Positions 33,377 through 44,692 are shown, counted from the first letter of the stretch. The stretch is DNA of 54,863 nucleotides from Patescibacteria group bacterium UBA7396 (GCA_002470645.1 DKNE01000025.1:1-54863), one strand, 5' to 3'. Translations and numbers: made by a program. The notes: generated by a model not told the origin, from the letters alone.

Positions 33377-36300
33377 TTATTCTACTCTAAAGTCATTTCA
33401 TGAACTTCTTCCAAAAACTTCTGGTTTATAAAATTCTGAAACGTGAGTTGGTTTTACTTGATATATTCAAGCATGAGTTAAACGAATGGTATATGAAAAA
33501 TTATAAATTCATGGTTGAAGCTCACTTTTCCAAGCAAAATATCTTTCATCTCTAAACTCTTTTCTATCCAAAGAAAAATTGGTAGCAATATCAGTTACTG
33601 TTTGAGTTTCAGTAGCCAGATTGGTGTTTACTATTTCACTTCCTGCTGGAATAAAACTTTCAAAAGCTACTTGGTCTCTGGTTTCATTAGTTACGACTGT
33701 ATTGTACACTAAAACAAGTTCTCAAACTTTAGCCTTTTGAATTGGCACTAAATAGTCAACTACTTCACGAGGATATTTAAGTTCATGAAGTGTGATTTCT
33801 CAATTTAAATACTTTTTGTATTCTTCATCTTTGAGTGATTGTATTTTTTTGTATTCTTGAAATAAATAATATTTTTTATCTACAAAAAATCACTCATCTG
33901 ACGCAGAAATATTTTTTGATGGAATATGGTATGACATCTGTATATCATAATACAAACTTCCGCTTCCATTTACCTCAAAATTAAGAGTATTGAGAGATGC
34001 TATATCTTTGTTTTCAAGATCGGTTGAAAATATTTCAAATACATTTTTTGTATCTATTTTTTGTGCTTTTATTTCTTTTCCATTCAAATGTATTCTTCCC
34101 ATCAAAGAAGTTTGTGAAATATTTTGAGTTTTTTCTACATAATACGCTAAAGATTGGATAATATTAGCATTATCAAGAGTGGAACCAAATCCATTATTCA
34201 TTTTTGAGCTTGAGATAAAACGAAGCATATTATCACTCACACTTTCAATATCACTGATTTTTTCACTTCCCATACGAGCTATTATTTCTAAAAATTTTGC
34301 TGTATTTTGAAGTCTTCAAGCAGTATTTGAATTACTTAAAAATGCTCACCTTGGATTAAATACAAGTTCATTAGAAATGATTTCATTGGTAAATGTAATA
34401 GCTTTTTTTTCTAAAGTATCTTTTTGTGTTACTCCAAGTGTTGGAATAGAAAGAAGTTTAGAAATAAGATCAAGGTGTACCAATTTTGATAATTTTTCTG
34501 TTGGAAGCGTTGAGTACATTTTATATATTTCCCCATCTTTTGGGTCAGCATCATACAATGCTCATAAAATGAAAACCTTGGTATCGAGTGCCATACAATT
34601 TTGACTTATAGTATCGGAACAAATAGATTTTTGAGTAAACTGATTTTTCAGATATGATTTCAGTTCAGTCATCATTTTTTGATTGATTTGGTATCAAACT
34701 TGTTCAAGTTGAGAAAAAGAACTCAAGAGATATACTGAAAGTTGGGTATCAGAAACTTTGTAGGTAGTATCATACCAATACATAAATCCTCCGTCTCTAT
34801 TTTGGAACTTCCCTATTTCTGAAATATAATCTTTTATTGCCTCATCAACAGAAATATCTTTATATCAGACTTGCGTATCAACATATTTTTTTATCGTTTT
34901 TGTTTTTAAATCATATGATACTCAAGCACTTTCATAGAGTTTTTTCAAATAAATATGTGGCATCAGTGCTGAAGTTTTTTGTTCAGAACATCCGTATGGA
35001 AAAGAAGCTACATATTCCATTCCATCAAGAAGATAACTCAAAAGAGTAGCTCAATAATTGACAGAGATTTTTAGAGTATTTTTTAAAACACTCGAAGTAT
35101 CGATTTTTTCATCAAAACTAAGATTTGATGTTTTTCCAACAGTAGAAACAGTTTCTATAGTAGAAGTATCATAGATAGGAATATTTTTTATAATTCCATC
35201 TGAAAGATCTCATTGATTTTTTGATTGTGCTCTCACTTTTATCTGAGCAATATCAAAATTTTTCCACTCAGAAGCTGATTTAACATCAAATAAGAAATCT
35301 ACCTTTTGTGATTCTCAATTTTTAATAAATACTGTTTTTGCAATGGATTTCAAATTTCCTCCACTTGCCTCCAAGTCAACTTTAAATTCCATATCTTTTC
35401 CAGTTCTATTATAAACTACTGGAGAAAATGTAATACTGTCTCAAGTAGATAAAAATCTTGGAAGATTATCTTCTATCATTACAGGAGTTGTAGTCATCAC
35501 CGTCTCGTAAGTAATTCAAACTTTATTATCTTCTGGAGTCGTTACCAGAGCTTCGAGTACCCAAGTAGTGAGATTATCAGGCATCACAGGAATAGAAATT
35601 TGTGCTTTTCCATCTGTACCTGTAGTAAAATCTGAAAGCCAAAAAGCTGTATCTTTAAAATTTCATCTAAGTTTTTTAGTATCTCATCATTTTACTCCAT
35701 CTCAAGCTCATCATTTTTCTCCGTCACTGGTATCTTTTACTTCTAATTTATCAACTAAATATCTCAAGTTAGAAAGCGTTTCTACTCATAAATATCTTTT
35801 CATATCGTAAAAAAATGAATATGGATTTTTACGAGGATTTCCTTTTAAAGCAAGAACACTTTCATCCACTATAGAGAGACTTCCATTGGCATTTGGAACC
35901 ACTTTTCCATTTTTATCAAGGACTTCTATAGTTACTTGCATTTTTTCTCCTGGTTTATAGTTTTTCTTATCGGTAAGAAGAGAAATATTGAGTTTTTTAT
36001 AATCACTCAAAACTTTTACAACTCACAAAGCTCTTTTATATACTGGAAGAGGATTATCCTTTTGAGAACCGATTAAAAATGCTTTGATATAGATATTTGG
36101 ATAATATTTCTCAGTAAGAGGAATCTCTATTTTATCCCCAAAAGAAGTGATATCGTGAACAAAATAATCTAAAATTCCATCGTCTTTTTCAAGAACAAAA
36201 AGTGCTTTTCCATTATCTACTGGAGATTTTAAAGTAAACACTGCTGTTTCTCAAAGAGCATAGGTAATTTTTTCAGCTTCTAGCTCAGTAACACTATTAT

Positions 36301-39300
36301 TATCATTTCTCCAAGAAATATAATCATCTCAGGCAACATACACTCTACTTGTAGAAGAAAAAGTTTGATTATTTTTTCCGGTATAACTCACTTTTATATC
36401 GTATTCTCAAGAATTTTTTGATACAATATTATGCTTTACATATCATTTTTCATCGCTAATAAGTGAAAAAGTTTTTTCGATAATATTTTCCTCTGCATAC
36501 TCATTATAAAAAACCCCATCTACTCATAATTTTTTTACTTGTTTGTAATCTTTTTTTATCAGTTCTACTTTTATATTTTTATATGGAAGTGGTTTTGCAT
36601 CAAAATCAAGAGTAACAAGTTCAAAATCAATTCCCTTTTTCTGATCATTATAATAATGAGCTTTCACTCAAACGTACGCATCTGTCGTATGAAGTACTTT
36701 TGAAACACTATTTGAAACAGTCTTTTTCGTATCTGGATCTTCTATATCAAAGTTAAATGTATACAATTTTTCAGCATCATTTTTATCACTACTAAAACTA
36801 TATTCAAATGAATGTTCTCCATTTTCATTTATTTTAAACTCAGAAACTCATCCATATAATGCATCTGAATAATTACAATACCCCCAATACATACAATCAA
36901 AATAAGCATTTCCATCACCAAATTGATAGTCTGCATAGTCTTTTGCATCAAAAAAGTATTTTTGACTGAGAATAGAGTATTTTCATTGACTCGAAACGAG
37001 TTTTCCTCAAAAATAATATTTTGGAGCGATTTGAAAAGATACTTTCTCTCATAAAAGTACATCATTTTTAGGACTTTCTATATCTACTTTAAAGGTCGGT
37101 TTTTTATACTCTTCAATACTAAAAAATCCATTGGTATAAATATATTCATATCCTGTTTTTGGTTTGAATTCGAAACGAAAATTTCCAAGCTTTGAATCTT
37201 TTGGAATCACAAAACTTCCAGAAAAATTTGAGTTCGCATCTATTGTTACTTCAATACTTCTATAATTTTCCCAATTTTCATCAATCAAAACAAGAGTCCC
37301 AGAAGCATATGATGATTTTTTATATCCATCAAAATGAAATTCTCTCAAAAGTCCTTTTATAAATATTTCATCTCCTGGTCTATAAATAGGTCTATCAGTA
37401 TACACATACGCATATTTTTTCTGAGAACTATCCATTCCAGATACATATTTAAAATCATAATTTGAAAAAAAGTCTTCTCAGGCAATAAATCCATAATAAT
37501 CATCCTTTTTTGCCGTGATATAACTTACTCATGAAAGATCAGAATCAATCACATACACTTTTTTCTTTGCATCAAAAGTATATTTTATAGTTGTCTTTTT
37601 AAAATCATAATCATAAAATTCGAGATTGAGTTTATCTATTTCCGTATGTTTTTCTAAATCTGTAGCAAATAAAAGTGAAGTATTTGATGCTTTTTCTAAA
37701 ACGAGTCCCATATTGGTTCTCACTATCATATTTTTGAGATAATTATTCGTGTCATATGATACTGGTTTGGTTTTAGAAGCGTCAGTAAAGATCTCAAATC
37801 CTATAAAATATGCACTACTTTTATATCATAAAATATCTTTTTCTAAATCAAATTTATTATACGAAAGATTCCAAAGATGGTTTTTCACTGGTAATTGTTT
37901 ACTCGTTTTTTTCAAACAAGAGCTAAAATTTCAGTATGGATTTTTTAAAAATACTACGTAATCATCATAACTCATTTCACACACATCAACATAAACGGCA
38001 TCGGTATGAATCGTTTGAATATTGACTACCATTGGCACATTCGTAGGAAAAACATTGGTAAAATTATTAAATTGTGTGTACACATATTTATCACTTTCTC
38101 TTATTTTTCCTGTTTTTATCTCTTTTTGAAATGGTGTTTTTAAAGAAGTTCCATACAAATCTTCTAAAGCAGAAATAGAAAAATTATACTTGGTTTCTGG
38201 ATTGAGTCTCGTTTGAATAGCATATAAAAATTGTCATTCTGGTGCAGATGGACAATATCCAGCTTGAGTAAGTTTCGTATTTTTTTCTTCAAAAGAAAGT
38301 TCCTCTAAACTTCTTTCAAATTCCCAATCATGAATATACTCTCCTAAAGAAACATTTTTTACTACTCATGATTGAGAAAAGGTAAATGCTGTATTTTCAA
38401 GATCATAAGGTAAACGATTATTGAGATACAAACACGATTTTGAGTAATCTACAAAAGTATACCCCTGTATTTTCAGTTCTGGAGCAGTTTTATATGGCAT
38501 TATAATATCATCAAGAAGGTTTTTATTGGCTATTTTTGAGATTTTTAATTGATACTCAGATGCTGTATCAAGATTTTGAGATAGCTCAAGACGAATTTTT
38601 GTTTTATTTTCAACTACTTCTTTTTTATCATTTTCTTCTTGTACGTAACTAATTTTAAAATCAACATTTTTTGATGAATTTCATATTTTTTGAAAAGAAA
38701 AAAGATTTTTATCAAGTGCGACTTCTTCATAAAATGAAATATTGAAAAATATGTTTTTTACTGGAAGATAGTGAAAGGCATATTCTCCATCAGAAATATA
38801 AATATTTTGAGTATCAACAAGAGCTCCTGTTTGAGAATACATATTTTGAAAATTTTGTATATCAGACAACAATGAAGTTGCCGTTATAGTTTTTGAAATA
38901 TCTTCTTGCAATGGAATATTTCCATATTTTGGAAGAAGTCATTTTTCAATATCAATTTTATATTGTGTATTATAATAAAATGCCCCTACTTTTGGTTTTA
39001 TCAAAAATTGATTTTCAGATAACAAAACCGGCTCAACTATAACATTCATTTTCACCCAATTTGAAGTTTCTTTTTTCTCTAGATCTGGAGAGTATACGCT
39101 CAATTTTTTTTCTATTTCAGAAAGAGAAACCGGATAATTAAATGTGAGCTTTATAGAATCTTTTGGAAGAAATGTATCTGAAATTGATACCTCTAAATTT
39201 GGAGTCACAAAACTTCCAGTTAGAGTTCATTCAAGAGGATAATTCATCCCAGAAGAAATAATACTATAATCGTATTTTGTAGCTCCAGCAAAAGAAATTT

Positions 39301-39943
39301 TTGGTATAAATTCAAGAACTGAAGTCGTGGTCCAAGAACATTTCCCATCTACTTTTGGTGTGATGGCAATAGGACATGGAAGATTATTTTTATCTTGAAG
39401 CGAAGAGAGTGAAATTTGAGGAATATTAAAAAATACTGCCATATTTTTAGAAAGATCTTCTAATTTTTCTTCTGGGAGAATTTTAGTCACTCTTGCTCCA
39501 GCAACAGCAGAAACAATATAAACTATATCATTTTCGAGTCACGTATTTTTTTCAGAAAGAAGATTTTTTGAAATCTGAATCGTATAATCTTGTCCGATAC
39601 GAAGAGATTCATCCATTTTGTAACTCAGTGTATTTGGTGCACTGAGTGAAAGAACTCATGGTACTTCTGGAGTAATTTTAAAAATATCTTTTGATACGCT
39701 TTCTACTCAAATGTTAGTTGAAAAAGTGATATCAATCGTTCTTACATTGTACGGAAGTTTTTTTATCCCAAGATCAAAGTTGGCAGAGGAAACTTGAAAA
39801 GATGGTGATACTCATTTATAAAAAAAAGAAAACAAAATCACAATCAAAAATAATCAAAGTATACCAGAAACTCACAAAAATATTTTTTTATGTTTTTGGT
39901 ACAATTCAAGGGATGATGTGTAAAGAGCCGTTATTTTTTTCAT
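33377..39943 (-). CDS. Membrane-anchored bacterial alpha-2-macroglobulin
   Basis: Giant (2188-residue) protease-trapping protein. A cytoplasmic tail and one helix (about residues 28-50) anchor it, followed by Ig-like domains. MG domains are recognisable from 'AYVYTDRPIYRPGDEIFIKG' and 'SIEEYKKPTFKVDI'. 'PGEKMQVTIEVLDKNGKVV' marks the later macroglobulin modules. The thioester motif is intact as GCSEQ (Cys1652 to Gln1655), within the alpha-toroid of the complement-like domain, so covalent trapping should work. Family members usually sit beside pbpC, but here no PBP1C gene is adjacent. It is longer than the usual 1500-1700 residues. No lipobox is present. A role in blocking proteases from prey or host is inferred. 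Confidence 0.93.
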
Positions 39944-40073
39944 ATATAATAAAGTTACGTATAAATTTTTTACATTATATACTTTTACAAAACTTTACAA
40001 ATATATAAATATTGTTTTTTAGAGAAAAAATATTGACGTATTTTATTTTTATAGTAAGGGAAAAATAAAAAAA

Positions 40074-40101
40074 TTGCATTTACAAAAAAAATCATTATAT
40101 T
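40074..40101 (+). promoter_or_regulatory. Candidate promoter of the small UGA-free gene
   Basis: TTGCAT (40074-40079), 16-nt spacer, TATATT (40096-40101). The expected start is near 40108, just before the AAGGAG at 40123. The 193-nt spacer upstream also serves the divergent macroglobulin gene. Confidence 0.35.
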
Positions 40102-40136
40102 TTTTATAGTTTTTTTAAATTAAAGGAGTCTCATAA

Positions 40137-40415
40137 ATGAGAAAAAAACTAATTTTTTTATATTTTACTTTTGGGAGTATTTTTCTTTTTGTTTTATACA
40201 ATGGAGGAAATGATCAAAAAAATGACCTTATATTGATTTGCGTCTTATATTTTCTCTCTTTTTTTATAGCAAAAGAAAACTATACATTATGGGGAGTATA
40301 TCTTAATAAACGCAGAGAAATATTATTAAGATATGATAGAGAATGGTATGCCGCGTTAAAAAAGGCAAATCCTGATGAGGATATTGGTATTCGTCCTCCA
40401 AGATTTCGCGTATAA
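40137..40415 (+). CDS. Small two-helix membrane protein, unknown, no UGA codons
   Basis: A 92-residue protein with two hydrophobic segments (about residues 4-20 and 30-46) and a basic C-terminal tail ('NKRREILLRYDREW' ... 'RPPRFRV'). I recognise no family. The start is fixed by AAGGAG at 40123-40128, eight nt before ATG, one of only two clear Shine-Dalgarno sequences in correct register in the window. Its five glycines use GGN and none is UGA; CGC and CGT arginines also occur. A strong terminator follows. The same set of traits marks the glucosaminidase gene, so foreign origin is possible, but the gene is too short for codon use alone to decide. Confidence 0.72.
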   Translation: MRKKLIFLYFTFGSIFLFVLYNGGNDQKNDLILICVLYFLSFFIAKENYTLWGVYLNKRREILLRYDREWYAALKKANPDEDIGIRPPRFRV

Positions 40416-40443
40416 AAACCAGTGTTTTTCAACACTGGTTTTT
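40414..40443. terminator. Bidirectional terminator between the small membrane protein and trxB
   Basis: AAAAACCAGTGTT-TTTC-AACACTGGTTTTT, a 13-bp stem with A/T tracts, lying 3 nt from the convergent trxB stop. Confidence 0.9.
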
Positions 40444-40445
40444 TC

Positions 40446-41354
40446 TTATCCTCGAATAATATCTTCATGAACTGAGTGAGCAGCCAAACATCATTCAGCA
40501 GCACTCATAATTGTTTGTTTAAATTTATTTGAATTGGTTGTTACATCTCAAGCAGCATAGAGTCATGGAACTGAAGTTTGTTGTCTTTTATCAACAACCA
40601 AACATCATTCAGCATCTTTTTCTGGAGAAAGTTTTTCTACTACTCAAACATTAGGATTGGTTCCAACTGCAACAAATATTCCTTCTGCTGGTAATTCCCT
40701 TCCTGATTTTAAAACTACTTTTTCCATAAAAAAACCTCCCGCAATTTCATTAATTTCTTCATTTAATACAAATTCAATATTTTCTCTTTTTTTTGCTTGC
40801 TCTACCCAAGTATCTTCTGCTCTAAAAGTATCTCTTCTGTGAACTAAATATACTTTTTTACAAATATCTGAAAGATAAATTGCTTCTGTTAAAGCTGTAT
40901 TTCATCCTCAAGCAACTACAACAGTCATATTTTTAAAGAAATTTCCATCACAAGTTGCACAATATGAAACTCATTTTCCTAAGAAATCCTCCTCTCATTT
41001 TACTCAAAGATGTTTATGAGAATTTCCTGTTGCAACCACTACAAATTTTGCTGAAAATTCTTTTCCAGAACTTGTTGTTACATAAAAAATATCTCATTTT
41101 TTTTCTAAATCTGTTACCATTTCATTTAAAATTTCTGAACCAAATTCCTCTGCGTGTGCTTTAAAATTATCCATAATCTCTTTTCCTGGTGCTGAAATAA
41201 CTCCTGGCCAATTTTCTACTTTATGTGAAGTCGCCAAAGCTCATCCTGGTTGAGCTCAGATAATTATATTTTTAATTTTGTATCTTGAAGCATACATTCC
41301 AGCTGGATATCAAGCTGATCCAGCTCATATTATTATTAAATCGTGTGTTGTCAT
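40446..41354 (-). CDS. trxB: Thioredoxin reductase
   Basis: NADPH-dependent FAD enzyme that reduces thioredoxin. The 302-residue protein has the FAD-binding 'GAGSAGYPAG' (from residue 10), the redox pair C132-A-T-C135 in 'SYCATCDG', the NADPH-binding 'VAGGGNTALTEAI' with 'HRRDTFRAE', and 'GLYAAGDVT' near the end. It begins 35 nt after the glutathione peroxidase stop, so the two are almost certainly cotranscribed. That fits a thioredoxin-dependent peroxidase. Confidence 0.96.
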
Positions 41355-41389
41355 AAATATTTTTAAAAGTTAAGTTATAATCAATATAT

Positions 41390-41872
41390 TTATTTTTTTA
41401 AATATTCCAAAATAATTTCTTCCATCTCTTCTGGTTTTGTAGTTGGTGCAAATCTTTTGATTGGATTTCCTTTTTTATCAAGAAGAAATTTAGTAAAATT
41501 CCACTTAATTCATCATCATAAAAGTCATGAAAGTTCTTTTTTCAGATATACAAAAATTGGATGTGTATTTTTTCCATTTACTTCTATTTTTGCAAACATG
41601 GGAAATGTTACTCAATAATTAATTAAACATCATTCTGAAATAGATTTTTCATCTCATGGTTCTTGATTTCCAAATTGATTACATGGAAATCCAAGAATTA
41701 CTAAACCATCATCTTTATATTTTTTATAAAGATCTTCTAATCATTCATATTGTGGAGTTAATCAACATTTACTTGCAGTATTTACTACAACTACTACTTT
41801 TCCTTCGTATTCTTTCATACTTATTTCTTTTCCTGAAATAGTATGAGCTGAAAAATCATAAAATTTACTCAT
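41390..41872 (-). CDS. Glutathione peroxidase-family thiol peroxidase
   Basis: A 160-residue peroxidase of the GPx fold. The peroxidatic Cys36 lies in 'NTASKCGLTPQY', where animal enzymes have selenocysteine. The tetrad partners appear as Gln in 'FPCNQFGNQEPG' and Trp-Asn in 'KWNFTKFL'. The Cys in 'FPCNQ' is the resolving cysteine of thioredoxin-dependent bacterial GPx. Cotranscription with trxB supports thioredoxin as electron donor. Its promoter region carries both a Fur/PerR-like box and the ACTATA palindrome. Three consecutive UGAs encode the GGG before 'IKWNF'. Confidence 0.95.
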
Positions 41873-41883
41873 ATCTTTTAATT

Positions 41884-41900
41884 ACTATATAAAATATAGT
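41884..41900. promoter_or_regulatory. ACTATA-N5-TATAGT operator at gpx-trxB
   Basis: ACTATATAAAATATAGT, a perfect 7-3-7 palindrome. It starts 12 nt upstream of the gpx ATG and covers the predicted transcription start. It matches the sites before gdhA and the nitroreductase gene at 16 of 17 positions each. Confidence 0.65.
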
Positions 41901-41903
41901 TTA

Positions 41904-41932
41904 ATTATAAGAATAATTCTCATTTTAGCAAA
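41904..41932 (-). promoter_or_regulatory. Promoter of gpx-trxB with embedded Fur/PerR-like box
   Basis: Reading the minus strand, TTTGCT (41932-41927), 17-nt spacer, TATAAT (41909-41904). The 19-mer at 41906-41924 reads TATAAGAATAATTCTCATT and matches the peroxiredoxin box at 17 of 19 positions. It fills the spacer and touches the -10, an ideal place for a repressor. Confidence 0.55.
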
Positions 41933-41952
41933 TTTTTTTTATTCATTTTATC

Positions 41953-41984
41953 AAAAAACCTCTCCGATTATCGGAGAGGTTTTT
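41953..41984 (-). terminator. Terminator after superoxide dismutase
   Basis: AAAAAACCTCTCCGA-TTA-TCGGAGAGGTTTT, a strong hairpin just beyond the sod stop. It separates sod from the gpx promoter. Confidence 0.9.
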
Positions 41985-41988
41985 CTTT

Positions 41989-42570
41989 TTATATCAAACC
42001 TTCTACTCTTTTCCAGTCAATGATTTGCCAAAAATTTTCTAAATATTTTGGTCTTGCATTTCTCGTATCGATGTAATAAGCGTGCTCCCAAACATCACAA
42101 GTCAGAAGTGCTTTTTTTCATTCATGAGTTAATACACTTCCCGCATTTGAAGTATTGATTATTTCTAGTTTTCCGGTCTCATTTAGAACGAGCCAAGTCC
42201 AACCAGAACCAAAATTTCCTAATGCAGACTTTGTAAATTCTTCTCTAAACTTTTCAAAACTTCCAAAATCTCTTTCAATAAGTTCTAAAGTTTTTGCTTC
42301 TGGAGTCAAAGTACTTTTTGGAGAAAATCCAAAAAAGTAAAAAGTATGATTCCAAATTTGAGCCGCATTATTAAATATTGGTCCTGAAAGTGATTTTTTT
42401 ACAATATCTTCTAAAGATAAAGTTTCATATTCAGTTCCAACGATGAGATTATTTAAATTATCTACATATGTTTTATGGTGTTTCCCATAGTGATATTCTA
42501 AAGTTTCCTTTGAAATATATGGTTCTAAAGCAGTTAATTCATACGGTAATAGTGGTAATTCGTGTTTCAT
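41989..42570 (-). CDS. Superoxide dismutase, Fe/Mn family
   Basis: Converts superoxide to oxygen and hydrogen peroxide. The 193-residue protein opens with 'LPLLPYELTALEPYIS' and carries the metal ligands His27 ('EYHYGKHHKTY'), His in 'QIWNHTFYF', and Asp and His in 'DVWEHAYYID'. 'FGSGWTWLV' is the usual active-site strand. The motif set is shared by Fe and Mn enzymes and I do not assign the metal. A UGA glycine follows 'VLTHE', so a standard reading would remove the catalytic C terminus. It is monocistronic, with a Fur/PerR-like box at its promoter. Confidence 0.96.
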
Positions 42571-42583
42571 AATATTTTTATTA

Positions 42584-42605
42584 AATGATAATATTTCTCA
42601 TTATA
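42584..42605 (-). promoter_or_regulatory. Fur/PerR-like box overlapping the sod -10
   Basis: AATGATAATATTTCTCATT (42584-42602) is an imperfect 7-1-7 element (TGATAAT-A-TTTCTCA). Its upstream end overlaps a minus-strand TATAAT at 42605-42600. The left half TGATAAT equals the classical Fur half-site. A clear -35 is not evident. Confidence 0.5.
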
Positions 42606-42635
42606 GTTATTTTTTATATTTTTCAAAAATATTTT

Positions 42636-43898
42636 TTATATTTCTCCTCTATCTTTCATAGCATCAAAAATTCTTTTCATAGCAATCATATATGCTCCTG
42701 ATCTAAAAAATGTTTTATATTTTTTAGTAATTGCATGTACTTCACTTGCTGCTAAAGTCATTTTTTGTTTTAATTTTTCCTCTACTTCTTCTGCTGACCA
42801 ATAATAATTCATATTATTTTGTACTTGTTCAAAGTAACTCACCATTACTCCTCAAGCATTTGCTAAAATATCTGGTATAACTATCACTCCATTTGCAAAA
42901 AGGATTTCATCAGCTTCTTTTGTAACTGGACCATTTGCAAGTTCTAGAATAATTTTTGCCTTAATATTTCAAGCATTTACTTTTGTAATTTGATTTTCAA
43001 GTGCCGCAGGAATGAGAATATCAGCTTGAAGTTCTAAAATTTCAGTTGAAGAAACTTTTTTAGCATCTACGTAGTCTGTTACTGCTCTTTTTTCTTTTTT
43101 CAGTTTTTCTACTTCATCTAAATTAATTCCATTCTCATTATAAATTCATCCTGAACTATCTGCAACTCAAATAATAATAGCTCATAAATCAGATAATAAT
43201 CTTGTCATAGTCAATCCTGCATTTCCAGCTCATTGAATGATAACTTTTTTTCAAGCCAGCGCAATATTCTCAAGTTCTAAAATTTTTTGTAATACATACA
43301 CTCAACCTTGAGCTGTTGCTTTATTTCTTCAAAGACTTCATCCCGAAGTTAAAGGTTTTCCTGTAAAACTTCCTGGAGAATACACTCCTACTAAACGAGA
43401 ATATTCATCCATCATCCAAGCCATAATTTGTGGATTTGTATTTACATCTGGAGCTGGAACATCAGTTTCTGGTCAAATATATTTATATAATTCTCTCACA
43501 TATCATCTTGAAAGTCTTTCTAATTCTCAAACAGAAAGAGTTTTTGGATTTACTATAATTCATCATTTTCATCAACCAAGTGGAATATCAACCACCGCTG
43601 TTTTCATACTCATCCAAATAGAGAGAGCTTTTACTTCATCCAAATTTACATCGTGATGAAAACGAATTCCTCATTTAAATGCTCCTCTCGAATCATTATG
43701 TTGACTTCTATATCATGTGAATACTTTCACAGTTCCATCGTCCATTCTTACTGGTATACTCACCTCAATTACTCTTTTTGGATAGGAAATAATTTGGAAT
43801 TTATTTTCATCATTTTGAAAATCTGTATTTAAATCAAAAGCTTGTCTCATTTGTTTTCTTGCATTTTCTAGTGTATTTTCACTATTTTGTATTGTCAT
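42636..43898 (-). CDS. gdhA: Glutamate dehydrogenase (Glu/Leu/Phe/Val family)
   Basis: Interconverts glutamate with 2-oxoglutarate and ammonia. The 420-residue protein has 'RSQHNDSRGAFKGGIRFH', the substrate Lys in 'SMKTAVVDIPLGGGKGG' with catalytic Lys111, and a Rossmann domain with 'IQGAGNAGLTMTRLL'. The sequence suits the hexameric 'GdhA/RocG' branch. Cofactor choice is not decided. It lies between sod and the nitroreductase gene on the same strand but has its own promoter and an ACTATA palindrome at the predicted start. Amino-acid catabolism fits a host- or prey-dependent life. Confidence 0.95.
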
Positions 43899-43923
43899 AA
43901 TATTTGTTTTTAAAAAAATAAAC

Positions 43924-43940
43924 ACTATAATTTATATAGT
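43924..43940. promoter_or_regulatory. ACTATA-N5-TATAGT operator at gdhA
   Basis: ACTATAATTTATATAGT; symmetry extends three more bases each side (43921-43943, nine-base arms). Read on the minus strand it is ACTATATAAATTATAGT, differing from the gpx site at one position. It follows the gdhA -10 directly. Confidence 0.65.
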
Positions 43941-43946
43941 GTTGTT

Positions 43947-43974
43947 ATTTTAATATTATTTTTTTAAAAGTCAA
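43947..43974 (-). promoter_or_regulatory. Promoter of gdhA
   Basis: On the minus strand, TTGACT (43974-43969), 16-nt spacer, TAAAAT (43952-43947), identical in hexamers and spacing to the peroxiredoxin promoter. The start is expected near 43940, at the edge of the palindrome. Confidence 0.55.
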
Positions 43975-43976
43975 AA

Positions 43977-44005
43977 TAAAATACTATAAATATTATAGTA
44001 TTTTA
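43977..44005. promoter_or_regulatory. Fourth ACTATA-N5-TATAGT palindrome, 13-3-13
   Basis: Core ACTATAAATATTATAGT at 43983-43999, with perfect symmetry over 43977-44005. It lies just upstream of the gdhA -35 and 34 nt after the nitroreductase stop. It may be a second, upstream operator for gdhA, or it may act as the nitroreductase terminator; no long T-run follows on the minus strand. Confidence 0.5.
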
Positions 44006-44038
44006 AATATATCAGGAATTTGTTTATAAAAATATTTT

Positions 44039-44668
44039 CTATATATTAATCAAGATATCTTCTGTTTGAAATCTTATTTTTGGTCTTGAACTATATTTAT
44101 CTGATTCATCTCTATAACCAATTGGTAAAACAAGAACTGATGATAGTCATTTCTCATTTAATCATAAAATTTCATTATATTTTTCCCTATCAAATCATTC
44201 AATTGGACAAGCATCGATTTCTTTTTCTGCTAATAAAGACATCATAACTCCACTTGCTATCATTACTTGTCTATCAGCCCAAGCATTTTTTTGTTCTAAA
44301 GAAAGAGAATTTAAAAATCATTTCATCATATCTTCATATCATTTTAAATTTTCTCTCGTTGCTCCTGTTTTATTCACCATATCATCTAAATATTGGTCAA
44401 CAAGTTTATCTCCAGCATTTTCAATTCTTACTAAAATAAGTAAATGAGAAGCATCAATTATTTGTGATTGATTCCAAGAATTTGGGAGTAATTCTTCTCT
44501 TTTTTTTGTATCTCTTACCACAATTAATTTCCATGGTTGTAGTCAAAATGATGATGGTGTTAATCTAAAAGCTTCAATTATTTCTTCTAAATCATTTTCA
44601 GAAACTTTCTTATTTTTATCAAAAATTTTTGTTGCGTATCTCCATTCAAGAGCCTTTAATAAAGACAT
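44039..44668 (-). CDS. Nitroreductase-family flavoprotein (NfsB-like)
   Basis: FMN-dependent NAD(P)H oxidoreductase of 209 residues that could reduce quinones or nitroaromatics. The N-terminal 'LKALEWRYATKIFDKN' with 'LEEIIEAFRLTPSSFGLQPW' is the usual FMN phosphate and flavin contact region. Later 'SGVMMSLLAEKEIDACPIEG' and 'VLVLPIGYRDESDKYSSRPK' complete the fold. Physiological substrate unknown. It is monocistronic and ends in TAG. Its promoter carries an ACTATA palindrome, so it appears coregulated with gpx and gdhA. Confidence 0.93.
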
Positions 44669-44692
44669 AATAATTACAATAACAAAATAAAA

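Noticed and set aside
40033..40055. TTGACG and TATAGT as a promoter for the small membrane protein
   Set aside because: The spacer is only 11 nt. TTGCAT-16-TATATT at 40074-40101 has better spacing.
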